64,000 bases of DNA, from positions 1 to 64,000 of the forward strand of contig JACPDG010000061.1 in the NCBI GenBank assembly GCA_016184125.1, in the 5' to 3' direction. The translations under genes and the position numbers were made by a program. Shown one piece after another: positions 16,771 to 25,890 of the stretch. The notes beneath the pieces were generated by a model that saw nothing but the letters and a program-made list of their open reading frames with translations, had not been told where the DNA came from and did no database searches. The DNA comes from Candidatus Rokuibacteriota bacterium (GTDB taxonomy: Bacteria; Methylomirabilota; Methylomirabilia; Rokubacteriales; CSP1-6). How positions within the stretch are numbered: position 1 is the stretch's first letter; the number at the start of each line of letters is the position of its first letter.

Positions 16771-17070
16771 ATGCTCCGTGAGGCGACAGTCACGCGACCT
16801 CATGCCGCCGCGGAGGATGGCCCGCGGCGGGACGCGGCCGGGTTCTTCCCGGCCCGCGCCGGGACGCCCCCCCGCACGCTGCTCCTCGTTCGCCGCGATC
16901 AGCGCGACGTGTACGAGCACCTGGCGCGGTGCTTCGCTCGCGTGCGCGGCGTGGAGGTGCGTCTCGATCAGCGTGTGGACGCCGGCGTCGCGCCCGAGGG
17001 CGCGGAGCGCCGGCGCGCACGCCCCGTCTTCGACGCGTTCGGCGTCTCGGTGATCCAGCGCGCCGAGTGA
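16771..17070 (+). CDS. Hypothetical protein
   Basis: The 99-residue protein has the core 'TLLLVRRDQRDVYEHLARCF' followed by 'VEVRLDQRVDAG'. This resembles short Arg-rich proteins of the 'VDRR...VEVVLDRR' type common in GC-rich environmental genomes. No function is known to me. The start is ATG 16771; GTG 16762 is possible. Confidence 0.45.
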   Translation: MLREATVTRPHAAAEDGPRRDAAGFFPARAGTPPRTLLLVRRDQRDVYEHLARCFARVRGVEVRLDQRVDAGVAPEGAERRRARPVFDAFGVSVIQRAE

Positions 17071-17083
17071 CGAGCGCGGAGCG

Positions 17084-17197
17084 ATGTCGATCAAGGCGCG
17101 GCAGGCCGGGTTCCACGACTGCATGGACACCGAGGACATGTTTCGCAAGTGGCTCCGGAGGTTCCAGGACCTGGGCTGGCTGCCGCCACCGCGCTGA
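17084..17197 (+). pseudogene. NAD-dependent epimerase/dehydratase C-terminal fragment
   Basis: The 37-residue frame 'SIKARQAGFHDCMDTEDMFR' continuing to 'WLRRFQDLGWLPPPR' matches the extreme C-terminus of an extended-SDR NAD(P)-dependent oxidoreductase. The Rossmann domain and the rest are absent. It ends at the ATG of the next gene. Confidence 0.5.
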
Positions 17198-18711
17198 TGA
17201 GCGCCTTGTTCGCCAGACCGCTTTGGCTCCTCGCCGGCGCCCTCGTTTCCGTCTGCCTCGTCACCGCGGCTTACCCTGTCGTCGCCACCCACGTGGCGCG
17301 GAACCGCGCCGCGCTGCTCGAGCGCAACGAGGGGCTTCTCGATCCATTCCGCCCAGCCGAGGCCATGTCATCCGAGCGCGACTTCGAAGGGCTGTTCCGT
17401 TACTTCCTCGCCGGATACGTGACGTACCTGGCCCCGGAAGGGAGCCTGGTCCGGTACCCCGGCGCGGCCAGCAGGAATGGGCCACGCGCCGACCAGATGG
17501 AGGGCTTCTCCCGCGTCGTCCCGCTCATCGCCGTGTGGATCGCGTCCGGCCGCCCACGCACGGTCAGCCTCCCCACGCACGGCTCGATCGATCTGCTGGC
17601 GCTGGTGAAGACCGGTCTCCTCGGCGGAACGGATCCGGCGTCACCGGGATACTGGGGAGAGATCGCCCCGTTCGACCAGCGCATCGTGGAGGCCGCAGAC
17701 ATCGCGCTCGCTCTCTGGCTCCTCAGGAAGGATCTGTGGGCTCGTCTCTCCACCATGGAGCGATCCCGGATCGCGGTGTGGCTCGGTCGCGTGACTCGCG
17801 CGCGCGTCTATGACACCAACTGGCACCTGTTCGTGGTGCTGACCAACGCGGTGCTGAAAGGCCTGGGGGCGCCGTACGCCCGGGAGGAATACGTCGCTCA
17901 CTATCTCAGGTTCAAGACGTTTTACCGGGGAGACGGCTGGTTCAGCGACGGCCCGGATGACCGGTTCGATTACTACAACGCGTGGCAGATTCACTATCAC
18001 CTGCTGTGGATCGACGAGATCGATCCGGACCTCGACCGTGACTTCATCCGAGACACCCATCGGGCCTTCGCGAAGACCTACATCCATTTCTTCTCGCCTG
18101 CGGGATTCCCGATCCTGGGCCGGAGCATCTGCTATCGGATGGCGACCCCCGCGCCCCTCGTGCTGGCGGAAGCCCTGGGGCACTCGCAGGTCCCGCCGGG
18201 CCAGGCGCGGCGCGCCCTCGGAGTCACCTGGCGTTACTTCATTGCGCGGGGTGGCGTGAGACGCGGTCACGTGACCCAGGGGTACTGCGCGGAGGACTTA
18301 CGATTCCTGGATTACTACTCTGGCCCGGCCAGCTGTCTCTGGTCGCTCCGTTCCCTGGTGGCGGCCTTCGCCAATGCACCCGGCTCCCGCTTCTGGGCGA
18401 CGCCTGAAGCCGCTCTCCCGGTGGAGCAGCAGGACTTCGATCTGCCGATCCCGGCGGTGGCCTGGAGGGTCGTCGGGCGGCGGGCCGACGGGGATGTCAC
18501 CGTCATCCAGGAGGGAGAAGGCCTTGACGATACCCTCCGCGTCCGGGAATACCGGCTCTACGCGCGGGCCACGGATGCCATCGCTGGATTCTACGGTCTG
18601 ACGCGGCTCGTGCGAGGGCCGTGGCGGCCCTGGAACAGGCCGGTCGCGTATCGCCTGCCGCGGTATTCCTCGAGTGAGCCGTTCTGCGGGTGTGCGAGGC
18701 CCGTCCCCTGA
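17197..18711 (+). CDS. DUF2264 domain protein, membrane-anchored
   Basis: The 504-residue protein begins with one transmembrane or signal segment ('RPLWLLAGALVSVCLVTAAY') and is otherwise an alpha-rich DUF2264 protein. Family-like blocks are 'DQMEGFSRVVPLIAVWIASG', 'YDTNWHLFVVLTNAVLKGLG', 'GDGWFSDGPDDRFDYYNAWQ' and 'GYCAEDLRFLDYYSGPASC'. Relatives are suspected (alpha/alpha)6-barrel polysaccharide-active enzymes. The N-terminal helix would place it in the periplasm. The start is ATG 17197, overlapping the preceding fragment. Confidence 0.75.
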   Translation: MSALFARPLWLLAGALVSVCLVTAAYPVVATHVARNRAALLERNEGLLDPFRPAEAMSSERDFEGLFRYFLAGYVTYLAPEGSLVRYPGAASRNGPRADQMEGFSRVVPLIAVWIASGRPRTVSLPTHGSIDLLALVKTGLLGGTDPASPGYWGEIAPFDQRIVEAADIALALWLLRKDLWARLSTMERSRIAVWLGRVTRARVYDTNWHLFVVLTNAVLKGLGAPYAREEYVAHYLRFKTFYRGDGWFSDGPDDRFDYYNAWQIHYHLLWIDEIDPDLDRDFIRDTHRAFAKTYIHFFSPAGFPILGRSICYRMATPAPLVLAEALGHSQVPPGQARRALGVTWRYFIARGGVRRGHVTQGYCAEDLRFLDYYSGPASCLWSLRSLVAAFANAPGSRFWATPEAALPVEQQDFDLPIPAVAWRVVGRRADGDVTVIQEGEGLDDTLRVREYRLYARATDAIAGFYGLTRLVRGPWRPWNRPVAYRLPRYSSSEPFCGCARPVP

Positions 18712-18726
18712 ATTGACGCCCCTCCT

Positions 18727-18852
18727 GACCGGTTCGACCCCGAGTACGCGGCCGGCAAGGCCGCCATCGAGTACATCGGTGAGGCGTACCTGCTGGCGAA
18801 CGATCTCGCCGGAGCCGAGAAGCATCTGGCCGCCCTCGCTCGACGCTTGCTC
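18727..18852 (+). pseudogene. TPR-protein fragment
   Basis: The frame 'RFDPEYAAGKAAIEYIGEAY' then 'LLANDLAGAEKHLAALARRL' is a tetratricopeptide-like helical pair with no start codon, and it ends in the neighbouring toxin gene on the other strand. It is a remnant of a larger gene. Confidence 0.45.
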
Positions 18853-19186
18853 ACCCGACCAGCTCAAAGAGACCTTCGACGACGCGATCCACCTCGTCCG
18901 CGCCCAGGGCGCCGATGCGGCGGCCAAGCCGTCCGACCGACAGCGTGCGGATCTGGCTGATCTTGACCCACGAGGTCTTGGGAAGGCGCAGGCTCTCCAC
19001 AGGGTGCGTGAGCGGGAAGCCGGCACGCTGCGGCTGACTGGTGATGGCAAGCGCGATCACGGTGCCGGAGTGCCGGTTCAAGGCCTCGTGGCTGATCACG
19101 AGGACGGGCCGGAGGCCGGCTTGCTCGCGGCCACGGGCGCGATTGAGATCGGCCCAGTAGACCTCTCCTCTCAGTACTCGGGCCAC
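18851..19186 (-). CDS. mazF: MazF/PemK-family toxin
   Basis: The 111-residue protein is a MazF-type ribosome-independent mRNA interferase: 'RGEVYWADLNRARGREQAGL' carries the start of the CcdB/PemK fold and 'RPVLVISHEALNRHSGTVIA' follows, with 'VKISQIRTLSVGRLG' near the end. The start is GTG 19186, with a GAGGAGA Shine-Dalgarno inside the antitoxin gene. It overlaps that gene by 16 bp. Confidence 0.85.
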   Translation of the reverse strand: MARVLRGEVYWADLNRARGREQAGLRPVLVISHEALNRHSGTVIALAITSQPQRAGFPLTHPVESLRLPKTSWVKISQIRTLSVGRLGRRIGALGADEVDRVVEGLFELVG

Positions 19187-19413
19187 GTCGTCTCCTCACC
19201 CGTCATCCCCTCCTCGGCCAGGGCCCGCTCCTCTTTGCGATCAAGTTTCTTGGCCTCCACAGACAGCCGACGACGCCGGTGCCGGTCGAGCTTTTCCCGC
19301 ACCGCCTCCTCGATGGCGCGGCTGCGATTCCGGTACAGCCCGGATCTCACCCCCCGGTCGATCTCCTTGACCAGCTCCCGGTCGAGCGTGATGGCGATCT
19401 TGTCCGCCGGCAT
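19171..19413 (-). CDS. Ribbon-helix-helix antitoxin of MazF partner
   Basis: The 80-residue protein has a CopG/MazE-like ribbon-helix-helix start ('ADKIAITLDRELVKEIDRGV') and a charged tail that should bind the toxin. GGAGGAGG lies upstream of the ATG. The inverted repeat just upstream is a plausible autorepression operator. Confidence 0.8.
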   Translation of the reverse strand: MPADKIAITLDRELVKEIDRGVRSGLYRNRSRAIEEAVREKLDRHRRRRLSVEAKKLDRKEERALAEEGMTGEETTWPEY

Positions 19414-19432
19414 TCACCCGCCTCCTCCACGA

Positions 19433-19451
19433 GTATGACGTTACATCATAC
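19433..19451. promoter_or_regulatory. Inverted-repeat operator of TA pair
   Basis: GTATGACGTTACATCATAC has 6-bp arms (GTATGA/TCATAC) and lies 20 bp upstream of the antitoxin start, in a short AT-richer patch. The position and symmetry fit a binding site for the ribbon-helix-helix antitoxin. Confidence 0.5.
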
Positions 19452-19474
19452 CGTAACCGTCGCCAGGTGATCGT

Positions 19475-19700
19475 GGGAACGGAGCGGCTGCCCTGGTTGT
19501 CGTTCGATTGAGCGAGAGGATGCGCTCGAACACGCGCTGCGCCTCGCCGAGCCTTCCCAGGCGCCAGAGGCACAGACCAGAGCCCTGCAGGCAACGAAGG
19601 AACGGCCGGTTGTAGATCCGGCCCCGGACGAGCAGCCCCTCGAAGCCGGCGGGAAGCGAGAGCTCGCCGATGCGCATGCGGAGCGTGACTTGGTGCCCGG
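19475..19700 (-). pseudogene. Frameshifted TPR-like fragment
   Basis: The frame 'MRIGELSLPAGFEGLLVRGR' then 'NRPFLRCLQGSGLCLWRLGR' and 'EAQRVFERILSLN' resembles the C-terminus of a TPR protein. It should continue 'NDNQGSR', but that piece lies in another frame, consistent with loss of one base after 'SLN'. There is no proper start. It may derive from the same parent as the fragment at 18.7 kb, now on the opposite strand. Confidence 0.45.
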
Positions 19701-19727
19701 GCGTGCGTGGTGCCGAAAACGCGCTCG

Positions 19728-20048
19728 CTACGCGACGACCAGCACCACGACCCAGGCGACCGTGAACACGACGTGCAGGCCGCCCGACGTCGCGACGATC
19801 GCATGGCGCCAGACGCTCTGCCGGATGAGGGCGAGACCGGCGCTCGCATGGCCTACACACACGACCGCGGCTGCGACGATGAGGGGGGACGGCACCCACG
19901 ACGTGGCGAGCAGCAGCGAGGCGACGAGGAGCAACGCCGAGTAGACGAGGAGACCGATGCCTGCCCGCCTCGCATCGCCGGCGACACGAGCGACGACCTC
20001 GGCGATCTTGCGACTCGCTACGGAGCTACGCGCTGCTGACCCACGCAT
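19728..20048 (-). CDS. Small integral membrane protein
   Basis: The 106-residue protein has three hydrophobic segments ('GIGLLVYSALLLVASLLLAT', 'LIVAAAVVCVGHASAGLAL', 'HVVFTVAWVVVLVVA') after a basic N-terminus. I recognise no family. It is followed on the same strand by the TPR-like fragment. The 188-bp gap between it and the DUF3159-like gene holds nothing I can identify. Confidence 0.5.
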   Translation of the reverse strand: MRGSAARSSVASRKIAEVVARVAGDARRAGIGLLVYSALLLVASLLLATSWVPSPLIVAAAVVCVGHASAGLALIRQSVWRHAIVATSGGLHVVFTVAWVVVLVVA

Positions 20049-20236
20049 GAAGGATCCCCTCCTCGACGTCGCGGGCCCGACCCGCGGTCCGAAACAATGC
20101 GCGGAATGTCAGCACATTGGATGCCACGGCGCCGGCGAGCTGTAAGCGCGCGACATATCGAGGGAGCGCCGCGGAATCGCGACCGCCGGGTGATCAGCGG
20201 GTGCGCAGAAGAGAACCACCGCTGGGTGAAACCGGA

Positions 20237-20926
20237 TCATGCCGATCGTCGCGGCTCGTCCGCGAGCGCCGCGCCCCACTCGGCGCTGCGCCTGAAGCTG
20301 TGGACGCCGTACCAGAGCGACCAGGTCATCAGCGCGAGCGTGATCGGCACGCCGGTCACGACGTTGATCAGGACGAAGACGTCGACGTTGCCCCAGGACA
20401 GGACGAGCAGGCGGAAGGCGCTGCGCGCCAGCAACAGCGCGCCCCACGCGAGCGAGATGATCGAGAACGTTCTGCGAAACGTTCGCGAGGCCTTCACCTC
20501 GGGCGGGAACGGATACGACTCGGACGCGAAGACGCCCGCAAGCGGACGGCCGATGGCGACCGAGCCGGCGAACACGAGCCCGTAGATCGCGTTCGCGATC
20601 ACGGCCGGCGCGAAGTAGCCGATGGCGCTGCCGGAGAGCGCGCCCACGAGGGCCTGCGTGAGCGCGATGCCGAGGCCGATCGCCGCGCCGAGCCCCGAGC
20701 GCAAGCGGCGCCGTTCCCAGAAGAACGCGGCGAGCGCCACGCCCGTGCCGAGCACGATGCCGGCGCCGAGACCGGCGAGCTTCCACGCGATGTAGAACGC
20801 GAGCACGGGCCCGAGGGCGTCGCGGGCGAACCTCGGTCCCGTGCCGAGCATCAGCGACCGGAACGATACGTGGGGCCGGTCGGCCGTGGCGCGCGTGTGC
20901 CGCGCGGTGTCGCCGGGATCGATCAT
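20237..20926 (-). CDS. VC0807/DUF3159-like membrane protein
   Basis: The 229-residue protein has about six hydrophobic helices ('GPVLAFYIAWKLAGLGAGIV', 'SGLGAAIGLGIALTQALVGA', 'LARSAFRLLVLSW'). It resembles the VC0807/DUF3159 group of intracellular-septation-like membrane proteins, whose function is not established. It is a single gene. GCP element B3 lies between it and the next gene. Confidence 0.6.
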   Translation of the reverse strand: MIDPGDTARHTRATADRPHVSFRSLMLGTGPRFARDALGPVLAFYIAWKLAGLGAGIVLGTGVALAAFFWERRRLRSGLGAAIGLGIALTQALVGALSGSAIGYFAPAVIANAIYGLVFAGSVAIGRPLAGVFASESYPFPPEVKASRTFRRTFSIISLAWGALLLARSAFRLLVLSWGNVDVFVLINVVTGVPITLALMTWSLWYGVHSFRRSAEWGAALADEPRRSA

Positions 20927-21019
20927 CGGTGGGCGTGAGCATCGAGGACGGCGAGGCCGATGGCGGACGGCACGCAGGTCACGCCGCTCCCCGCCACGCG
21001 ATGCCGCGTCTCAGAGCCC

Positions 21020-21178
21020 GTGAACGAATCCCATGATCGAGCCGCGCCCCGGGTCCCCCGGGTGCGTCCGCGCACCCCCCGGGTGCGTCCGCGCACCCCC
21101 CGGGGCGCGTGCGAGCGCGGGGGGCTTGGGGGGCATCGATAGTCCCCCCATTGAAATAGTCCCCCCATGAAGTCAGTC
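21020..21178 (+). repeat. GCP element B3
   Basis: Full-length family B copy: GTGAACGAATCCCATGATCG, a doubled CCCCGGGTGCGTCCGCGCAC unit, GGGGGGCTTGGGGGGCATCG, ATAGTCCCCCC (present twice), and ATGAAGTCAGTC. Its right end contains the stop codon of the flavoprotein gene on the other strand. Confidence 0.8.
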
Positions 21179-22903
21179 GCCGCTCTCGACGAGTGTGGAC
21201 GCTCGCACGCCTTCCGCCGGCGTGGCACGCGTGAACGCGACCGGCTCGATCGAGACCGCGACGCCGTCACCGCGGCGCTGGAGCTGCACGACGACGGGCA
21301 CGCCCGAGGCCTCATCGGGGAAGTCGCTGCGGTAGTGCGCCCCACGGCTCTCGCGGCGTTCCAGCGCGCTCGCGGCGATCAGGCGCGCCACGGCGGTCTG
21401 GTTCCTGAGGTTCAGCCAGTCCTGCCAGGCGACGTTGAACGCGAGCCCGCCCGGCACGCCAGCGGTCTCCAGCGTCGCGTCGAGCCGCTCGATCTCCTCC
21501 CGGGCGGCGGCGAGCCCGGCGGCATCCCGCACGAGACCGACGCGGTCCCACATCACGTCGCGCAGCCGGCGCTGCAGCTCGTAGAGATCCGCATGCGAGG
21601 TGCGACCGAGCGGTGCCGAGAGCCGGCGTGCGACGTCGTCGAGCGCGGTGGACGACAGCCGCGCGAGCGGCCGGCCGTCGACGGACGCGGCCATCGCATC
21701 GCCGGCGATGCCGCCGAACACGGTCGACTCGCCGACGCCGTTGCCGCCGAGACGGTTCGCGCCGTGCACGCCGCCCGCGTCCTCGCCGGCGGCGAAGAGC
21801 CGCTCCACCGCGGTCCGGCACTCGGAATCGATGACGACGCCGCCCATCATGAAGTGCGCCGTCGGTCCGACCTCGACCGGCTCGCGGGCGAGGTCTCGGC
21901 CGAAGTCGCGGCAGCGCTTCACCATGCCGCGGAAGTTGCGCTCGACGAGCTCGGCGCCGAGGTGCGAGACGTCGATCCAAACCGCGCCGTGGTCCGTGCC
22001 GCGGCCGGCCTGGATCTCCATGAACGATGCGCGCGAGACACGGTCGCGCGTGGAGCGCTCCGTGCGTGCCGGGTCGTAGCGCTCCATGAAGCGCTCGCCG
22101 AGCCCGTTCCTCAGATGCCCGCCCGCGCCGCGCAGCCCCTCCTCGAGCAACGCGCCCGTCATCAGCGAGCCGGGAATGACCAGTCCCGTGGGGTGGAACT
22201 GCACCATCTCCATGTCGCGCAGCGGCAGCCCGGCGCGCCACGCGAGCGCGAGACCGTCGGAGGTCTTGTCGGCGGAGCACGCGAAGACCTTGTACATCGT
22301 CGGGCCGCCGCCCATCGCGAGCAGGGTCGCGCGCGCGCGCAACGCGAAGACCCGCCCGCTGCGCATGTCGAGGCACAGCGCGCCGGCCGCGCGGCCCTCG
22401 TCGTCGAGGATCAGCTCGACCGCCCGGCACTCCTCGAACGCGCGGACGTTCGCCCGCTCGATCACGTGCTCGGTGAGCCGGTTCATGATCTCGATGCCGG
22501 TGAGGTCGCCCTTGTGGATGGTGCGGTCGTGCGTCTGGCCGGCGAACGGCTTCTGGTGAATCCGCCCGTCGGGCATGCGGTCGAAGAAGCAGCCGTAGCG
22601 CCACTCGAGCTCGAGCACGCGCGCCGGGGATTCGCGCACGAGCGTCCAGACGAGCTCCTGGTCGTTGATCCAGCCGCCGCCCCGGAGCGTGTCGAGCAGG
22701 TGCGCCCCGAGCGAGTCCGGCTCGGTGAGCACGGCGTTGTAGCCGCCCTGCACCATGCGCGTGCAGCCGGCGCGACCGAGCAGCCCCTTCACGACGACGG
22801 CGACGGAGAGCTTCGGCGACGCATCGGCGGCGTGGAGCGCGGCGCACAGCCCCGCGCCGCCTGCGCCGAGGACGAGCACGTCGGCGTCGTGGACGTCGAT
22901 CAC
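21173..22903 (-). CDS. FrdA/SdhA-family flavoprotein
   Basis: The 576-residue flavoprotein has the FAD dinucleotide fold 'DVLVLGAGGAGLCAALHAA', the SdhA/FrdA substrate block 'EMVQFHPTGLVIPGSL', 'TAHFMMGGVVIDSE', and 'AAGEDAGGVHGANRLGGN'. The C-terminal 'ESRGAHYRSDFP' is also typical. No FeS or membrane anchor subunit of an Sdh/Frd complex is adjacent. It lies 27 bp behind a molybdopterin subunit gene, so it may instead receive electrons from that complex. Fumarate reductase, or oxidation of another dicarboxylate, is possible. Confidence 0.8.
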   Translation of the reverse strand: MIDVHDADVLVLGAGGAGLCAALHAADASPKLSVAVVVKGLLGRAGCTRMVQGGYNAVLTEPDSLGAHLLDTLRGGGWINDQELVWTLVRESPARVLELEWRYGCFFDRMPDGRIHQKPFAGQTHDRTIHKGDLTGIEIMNRLTEHVIERANVRAFEECRAVELILDDEGRAAGALCLDMRSGRVFALRARATLLAMGGGPTMYKVFACSADKTSDGLALAWRAGLPLRDMEMVQFHPTGLVIPGSLMTGALLEEGLRGAGGHLRNGLGERFMERYDPARTERSTRDRVSRASFMEIQAGRGTDHGAVWIDVSHLGAELVERNFRGMVKRCRDFGRDLAREPVEVGPTAHFMMGGVVIDSECRTAVERLFAAGEDAGGVHGANRLGGNGVGESTVFGGIAGDAMAASVDGRPLARLSSTALDDVARRLSAPLGRTSHADLYELQRRLRDVMWDRVGLVRDAAGLAAAREEIERLDATLETAGVPGGLAFNVAWQDWLNLRNQTAVARLIAASALERRESRGAHYRSDFPDEASGVPVVVQLQRRGDGVAVSIEPVAFTRATPAEGVRASTLVESGD

Positions 22904-22930
22904 GCGGCTATCTTACGGGCCCCGCCCGCG

Positions 22931-25753
22931 TCACTCCATCCGGTACGCGTCCGGGTGCGGCTTGAACGCGCGCGGGATCCAGAGGGGGCGGCGGAGGTTG
23001 CCGGGGCCCGGGGCCGGACGCGTCATCGCGAGCCACTCGCGGTAGACCTGGAACGACTTCTCGGTGTCGACGACCACGTCGCCGTGGCGGTCGTCGGGTC
23101 CGGCCTTCGTCACGCGCACTTTCTGGTGCCAGCAGTGCTGCCCGGAGATCGGATCGGGCTGGACGGGGAACGTGAGGTTCTGATGCACGCCCGCCTCGTC
23201 CCACCAGATGCGCTCGGAGTCGGGATCGTCGCTCGCGAACGGCTCCACGCCACGCACGCGGCGCATGCGCCACGTGCTTCCCTCGTGCTCGAGCGTCACG
23301 AGCGCCGTCGACCAGCGCTCGCCGCCCGTCGTCTCGGCCAGGCGCCAGCGGCCGAGGTGATGCGAGCACGCGATCACGCCGGGCCGGAGGCCCTCGGTCA
23401 CCCAGGCCTTGTCGATGAAGTACCCGATCGCGGTCTCGACCTTCAGCAGGTCCCCCGTCTTCACGGCGAGCCTGCGCGCGTCGTCGGGGTTCATCCACAC
23501 GGGGTTCGCGTGCGAGAGCTCGTTGAGCCACTTCGCGTTGCTCGAGCGCGTGTGGATGAGCGTGGGCAGGCGGAACGTCGGCAGCAGCAGCATCTCGCCG
23601 CGCTCGCGGTCGATCCGTGACCAGTGGACGTGGCTCCGGATGTAGCTCGGCACCGCCTGCTCGGGCCACTTCCAGGCCTTCAGCGTCGATGAGAAGAACT
23701 CGAGCTTGCGCGAGGGCGTGGGGAAGCCGGCGTGGGCCTTGCCGTCGATCTCCACGCCGATCGCGGCACCGTTCTTCGTGAGAATCCTCGTCGCCGGATC
23801 GACGGTCGCGCCGTCGAGCTCCGCGGCGGTGGGCGGCTGCTCGTGCGTCCGGTAGACGCCGTCCTGGACCAGGAACGAGCCGTACTTGCGCATGTACGCG
23901 AGCGGCGTGAGCCCTTCCTTCCTCGCCGCCTCGGGGAGGCCCGGGACCGAGTGCTCGAAGATCCAGCCGTAGAACTCGTCGATGCGGAGCCGCTCACCCG
24001 GCCGATCGGGTGACTCGAAGTACTTCCTGATACCGAGCGACCCGTCAGGGTCGATGCGCCACGTGAGCGCGATCCAGAACTCGTCCTCCTCCCACACCTG
24101 CCCGAGTCCCGCGGCCTCGTGCGCCTGCCACGTCCAGTCGAAGGTCTTGCCCTGTCGCTCGAGCGCGACGCGCAGCACCGGCTGCCGGAACCCGATCCAG
24201 CGCGCGGCGTGCGTCTCCTGCGACATGAGGTCGTGTCGCTCGGACGCGTGTCCCATCGGCAGCACGTAGTCGGCGAACCAGGCCGTCTCGCTCCAGATCG
24301 GCGTCAGACACGCGTGGCGCTCGACCTTCGCCTCGTCGGTCAGCACCTCCAGCCACGACATCCCGTCGGGATTGGTCCAGACGGGGTTGTACACGCGCGT
24401 GAAGTACATCCCGAGCTTGCCACGGCCCTCCTTGAGGAAGTGCGGCAGCAGGAAGCTCATCTCGAAGAACGCGAGCGGATACTCGCGCGGCATCAGCAGC
24501 TCGCTCCACACCGTCGCGGGCGGCGGCATCATGGGCGGCTGCGGGATGGACTTGTTCCACGCGCTCGGCGCGGTCCCGCCGGGCGCGCCCACCGCGCCCA
24601 TCAACACGACGAGCAGCTGGAGCGCGCGGGCCACCTGCCAGCCCCCGAGGTTGCCGGCTGCGGTGTTGCGCCAGACGTGGGTCGCGAGCGCGGGACCGGC
24701 GTCCGCGATCGCGTGCGCGATCTCGACGATCGTCGCGGCGGGAATCCCGGTCTCGCGCTCGGCGAACTCCGGCGTGTACCCGGCGTACAGCTCGAGGAGC
24801 GCCTGCTCGAACGCCTCGAAGGTCCGCGGCCAGTCCGGGCGCTCGGACGCGAGGTACTCCTCCCAGTTCACCCAGCGGCGCACGAACTCGCGATCGTGGC
24901 GCCGCTCCAGCACGAGCAGGCGCGCGATCGCGAGCAGCAGCGCGGCCTCGGTGCCGGGCCACGGCGCGAGCCACCAGTCCGCCATCGACGCCGTGTTGGA
25001 AAGGCGCGTGTCGATCACGCAGACCTTCGCGCCGCGCATCTTGCCCTCGATGATGCGCTGCGCGTGCGGGTTGAAGTAGTGCCCGCTCTCGAGGTGCGAC
25101 GACAGCAGGAGGATGAAGCGCGCGTTGGCGTGGTCAGGCGACGGCCGGTCCATGCCCATCCAGAACGCGTAGCCCGCGCGCGCGCCGGCCGAGCAGACGT
25201 TCGTGTGGCTGTTGTGGCCGTCGATGCCCCAGGCGTGGAAGACGCGCTGGAGGTAGACGAGCTCGTGCCCCGGCCGCCCGAGGTGATACATGACCTCCTT
25301 GGGCCGCCCCTCGACGAGCGCCTTCCGGATGCGGCCGGCGATGTCGTCGAGGACCTCGTCCCACGTCACGCGCTCCCACTGGCCGCCGCCGCGGCGGCCG
25401 ACGCGACGGAGCGGGTAGCGAATGCGCTCCGGGTCGTTCACCTGGTTCAGCGTCGCGGGTCCCTTCGCACAGTTGCGCCCGCGACTGCCCGGGTGCGCGG
25501 GATTGCCCTCGAACTTCTGGATGCGGCCCGTCTCCCGGTCGACGTACGCGAGCAGCCCGCACGCCGCCTCGCAGTTGAAGCAGATCGTCGGGATCAGCGA
25601 GTAGCGCCGCCTGACCTTGCGGGGCCACGCGGCCGGGTCGTACTCCTCCCAGTCGTCCCAGCGCTCCACCGGTGGGAAGCTGCGGAGCTCGGCCGAGCGC
25701 GCGGGCAGCTCCTTGGCGACGGGATGCAGCGGCTCGGCATTCACGGGCGTCAT
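22931..25753 (-). CDS. Molybdopterin oxidoreductase catalytic subunit
   Basis: The 940-residue protein belongs to the DMSO reductase superfamily. N-terminal cysteines C58, C61, C65 and C95 ('CFNCEAACGLL', 'GRNCAKGP') would bind a 4Fe-4S cluster, and C187 in 'HTNVCSAGARAG' is the likely Mo ligand. There is no Tat signal, so the enzyme should be cytoplasmic, as in SoeABC-type sulfite dehydrogenases rather than periplasmic Psr/Phs enzymes. The upstream gene supplies a fused FeS and membrane subunit. Sulfite oxidation is one hypothesis; the substrate is not readable from sequence. Confidence 0.85.
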   Translation of the reverse strand: MTPVNAEPLHPVAKELPARSAELRSFPPVERWDDWEEYDPAAWPRKVRRRYSLIPTICFNCEAACGLLAYVDRETGRIQKFEGNPAHPGSRGRNCAKGPATLNQVNDPERIRYPLRRVGRRGGGQWERVTWDEVLDDIAGRIRKALVEGRPKEVMYHLGRPGHELVYLQRVFHAWGIDGHNSHTNVCSAGARAGYAFWMGMDRPSPDHANARFILLLSSHLESGHYFNPHAQRIIEGKMRGAKVCVIDTRLSNTASMADWWLAPWPGTEAALLLAIARLLVLERRHDREFVRRWVNWEEYLASERPDWPRTFEAFEQALLELYAGYTPEFAERETGIPAATIVEIAHAIADAGPALATHVWRNTAAGNLGGWQVARALQLLVVLMGAVGAPGGTAPSAWNKSIPQPPMMPPPATVWSELLMPREYPLAFFEMSFLLPHFLKEGRGKLGMYFTRVYNPVWTNPDGMSWLEVLTDEAKVERHACLTPIWSETAWFADYVLPMGHASERHDLMSQETHAARWIGFRQPVLRVALERQGKTFDWTWQAHEAAGLGQVWEEDEFWIALTWRIDPDGSLGIRKYFESPDRPGERLRIDEFYGWIFEHSVPGLPEAARKEGLTPLAYMRKYGSFLVQDGVYRTHEQPPTAAELDGATVDPATRILTKNGAAIGVEIDGKAHAGFPTPSRKLEFFSSTLKAWKWPEQAVPSYIRSHVHWSRIDRERGEMLLLPTFRLPTLIHTRSSNAKWLNELSHANPVWMNPDDARRLAVKTGDLLKVETAIGYFIDKAWVTEGLRPGVIACSHHLGRWRLAETTGGERWSTALVTLEHEGSTWRMRRVRGVEPFASDDPDSERIWWDEAGVHQNLTFPVQPDPISGQHCWHQKVRVTKAGPDDRHGDVVVDTEKSFQVYREWLAMTRPAPGPGNLRRPLWIPRAFKPHPDAYRME

Positions 25754-25767
25754 GACGTCTCCGAAGC

Positions 25768-25890
25768 ATGCGGCGACAAGAGACGAGCCAGACGAGGCCC
25801 GAGCGAGCCGGCAGCCCGAGCGTACGGGCTGGTACGTGAGGGCTGACGGCGAGCGAGAACGAAGTATGGCGAAGTCAATTGTCGCCGCAT
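25768..25890. repeat. Inverted repeat in operon spacer
   Basis: ATGCGGCGACAA (25768) and TTGTCGCCGCAT (25879) are perfect 12-bp inverted repeats spanning the 136-bp gap between the fused FeS/NrfD gene and the catalytic subunit gene. It could be a processing or attenuation hairpin, or the ends of a tiny element. I see no coding potential inside it. Confidence 0.45.

Noticed and set aside
3705-25753. Shared start MTPVNA of two molybdoenzyme-type proteins
   Set aside because: The surrounding sequences differ and the two belong to different subfamilies; a six-residue match is likely coincidence.
21167-25846. Two very long plus-strand ORFs (817 and 575 residues)
   Set aside because: Both are antisense to the flavoprotein and molybdoenzyme genes; long open frames are common in DNA this GC-rich.
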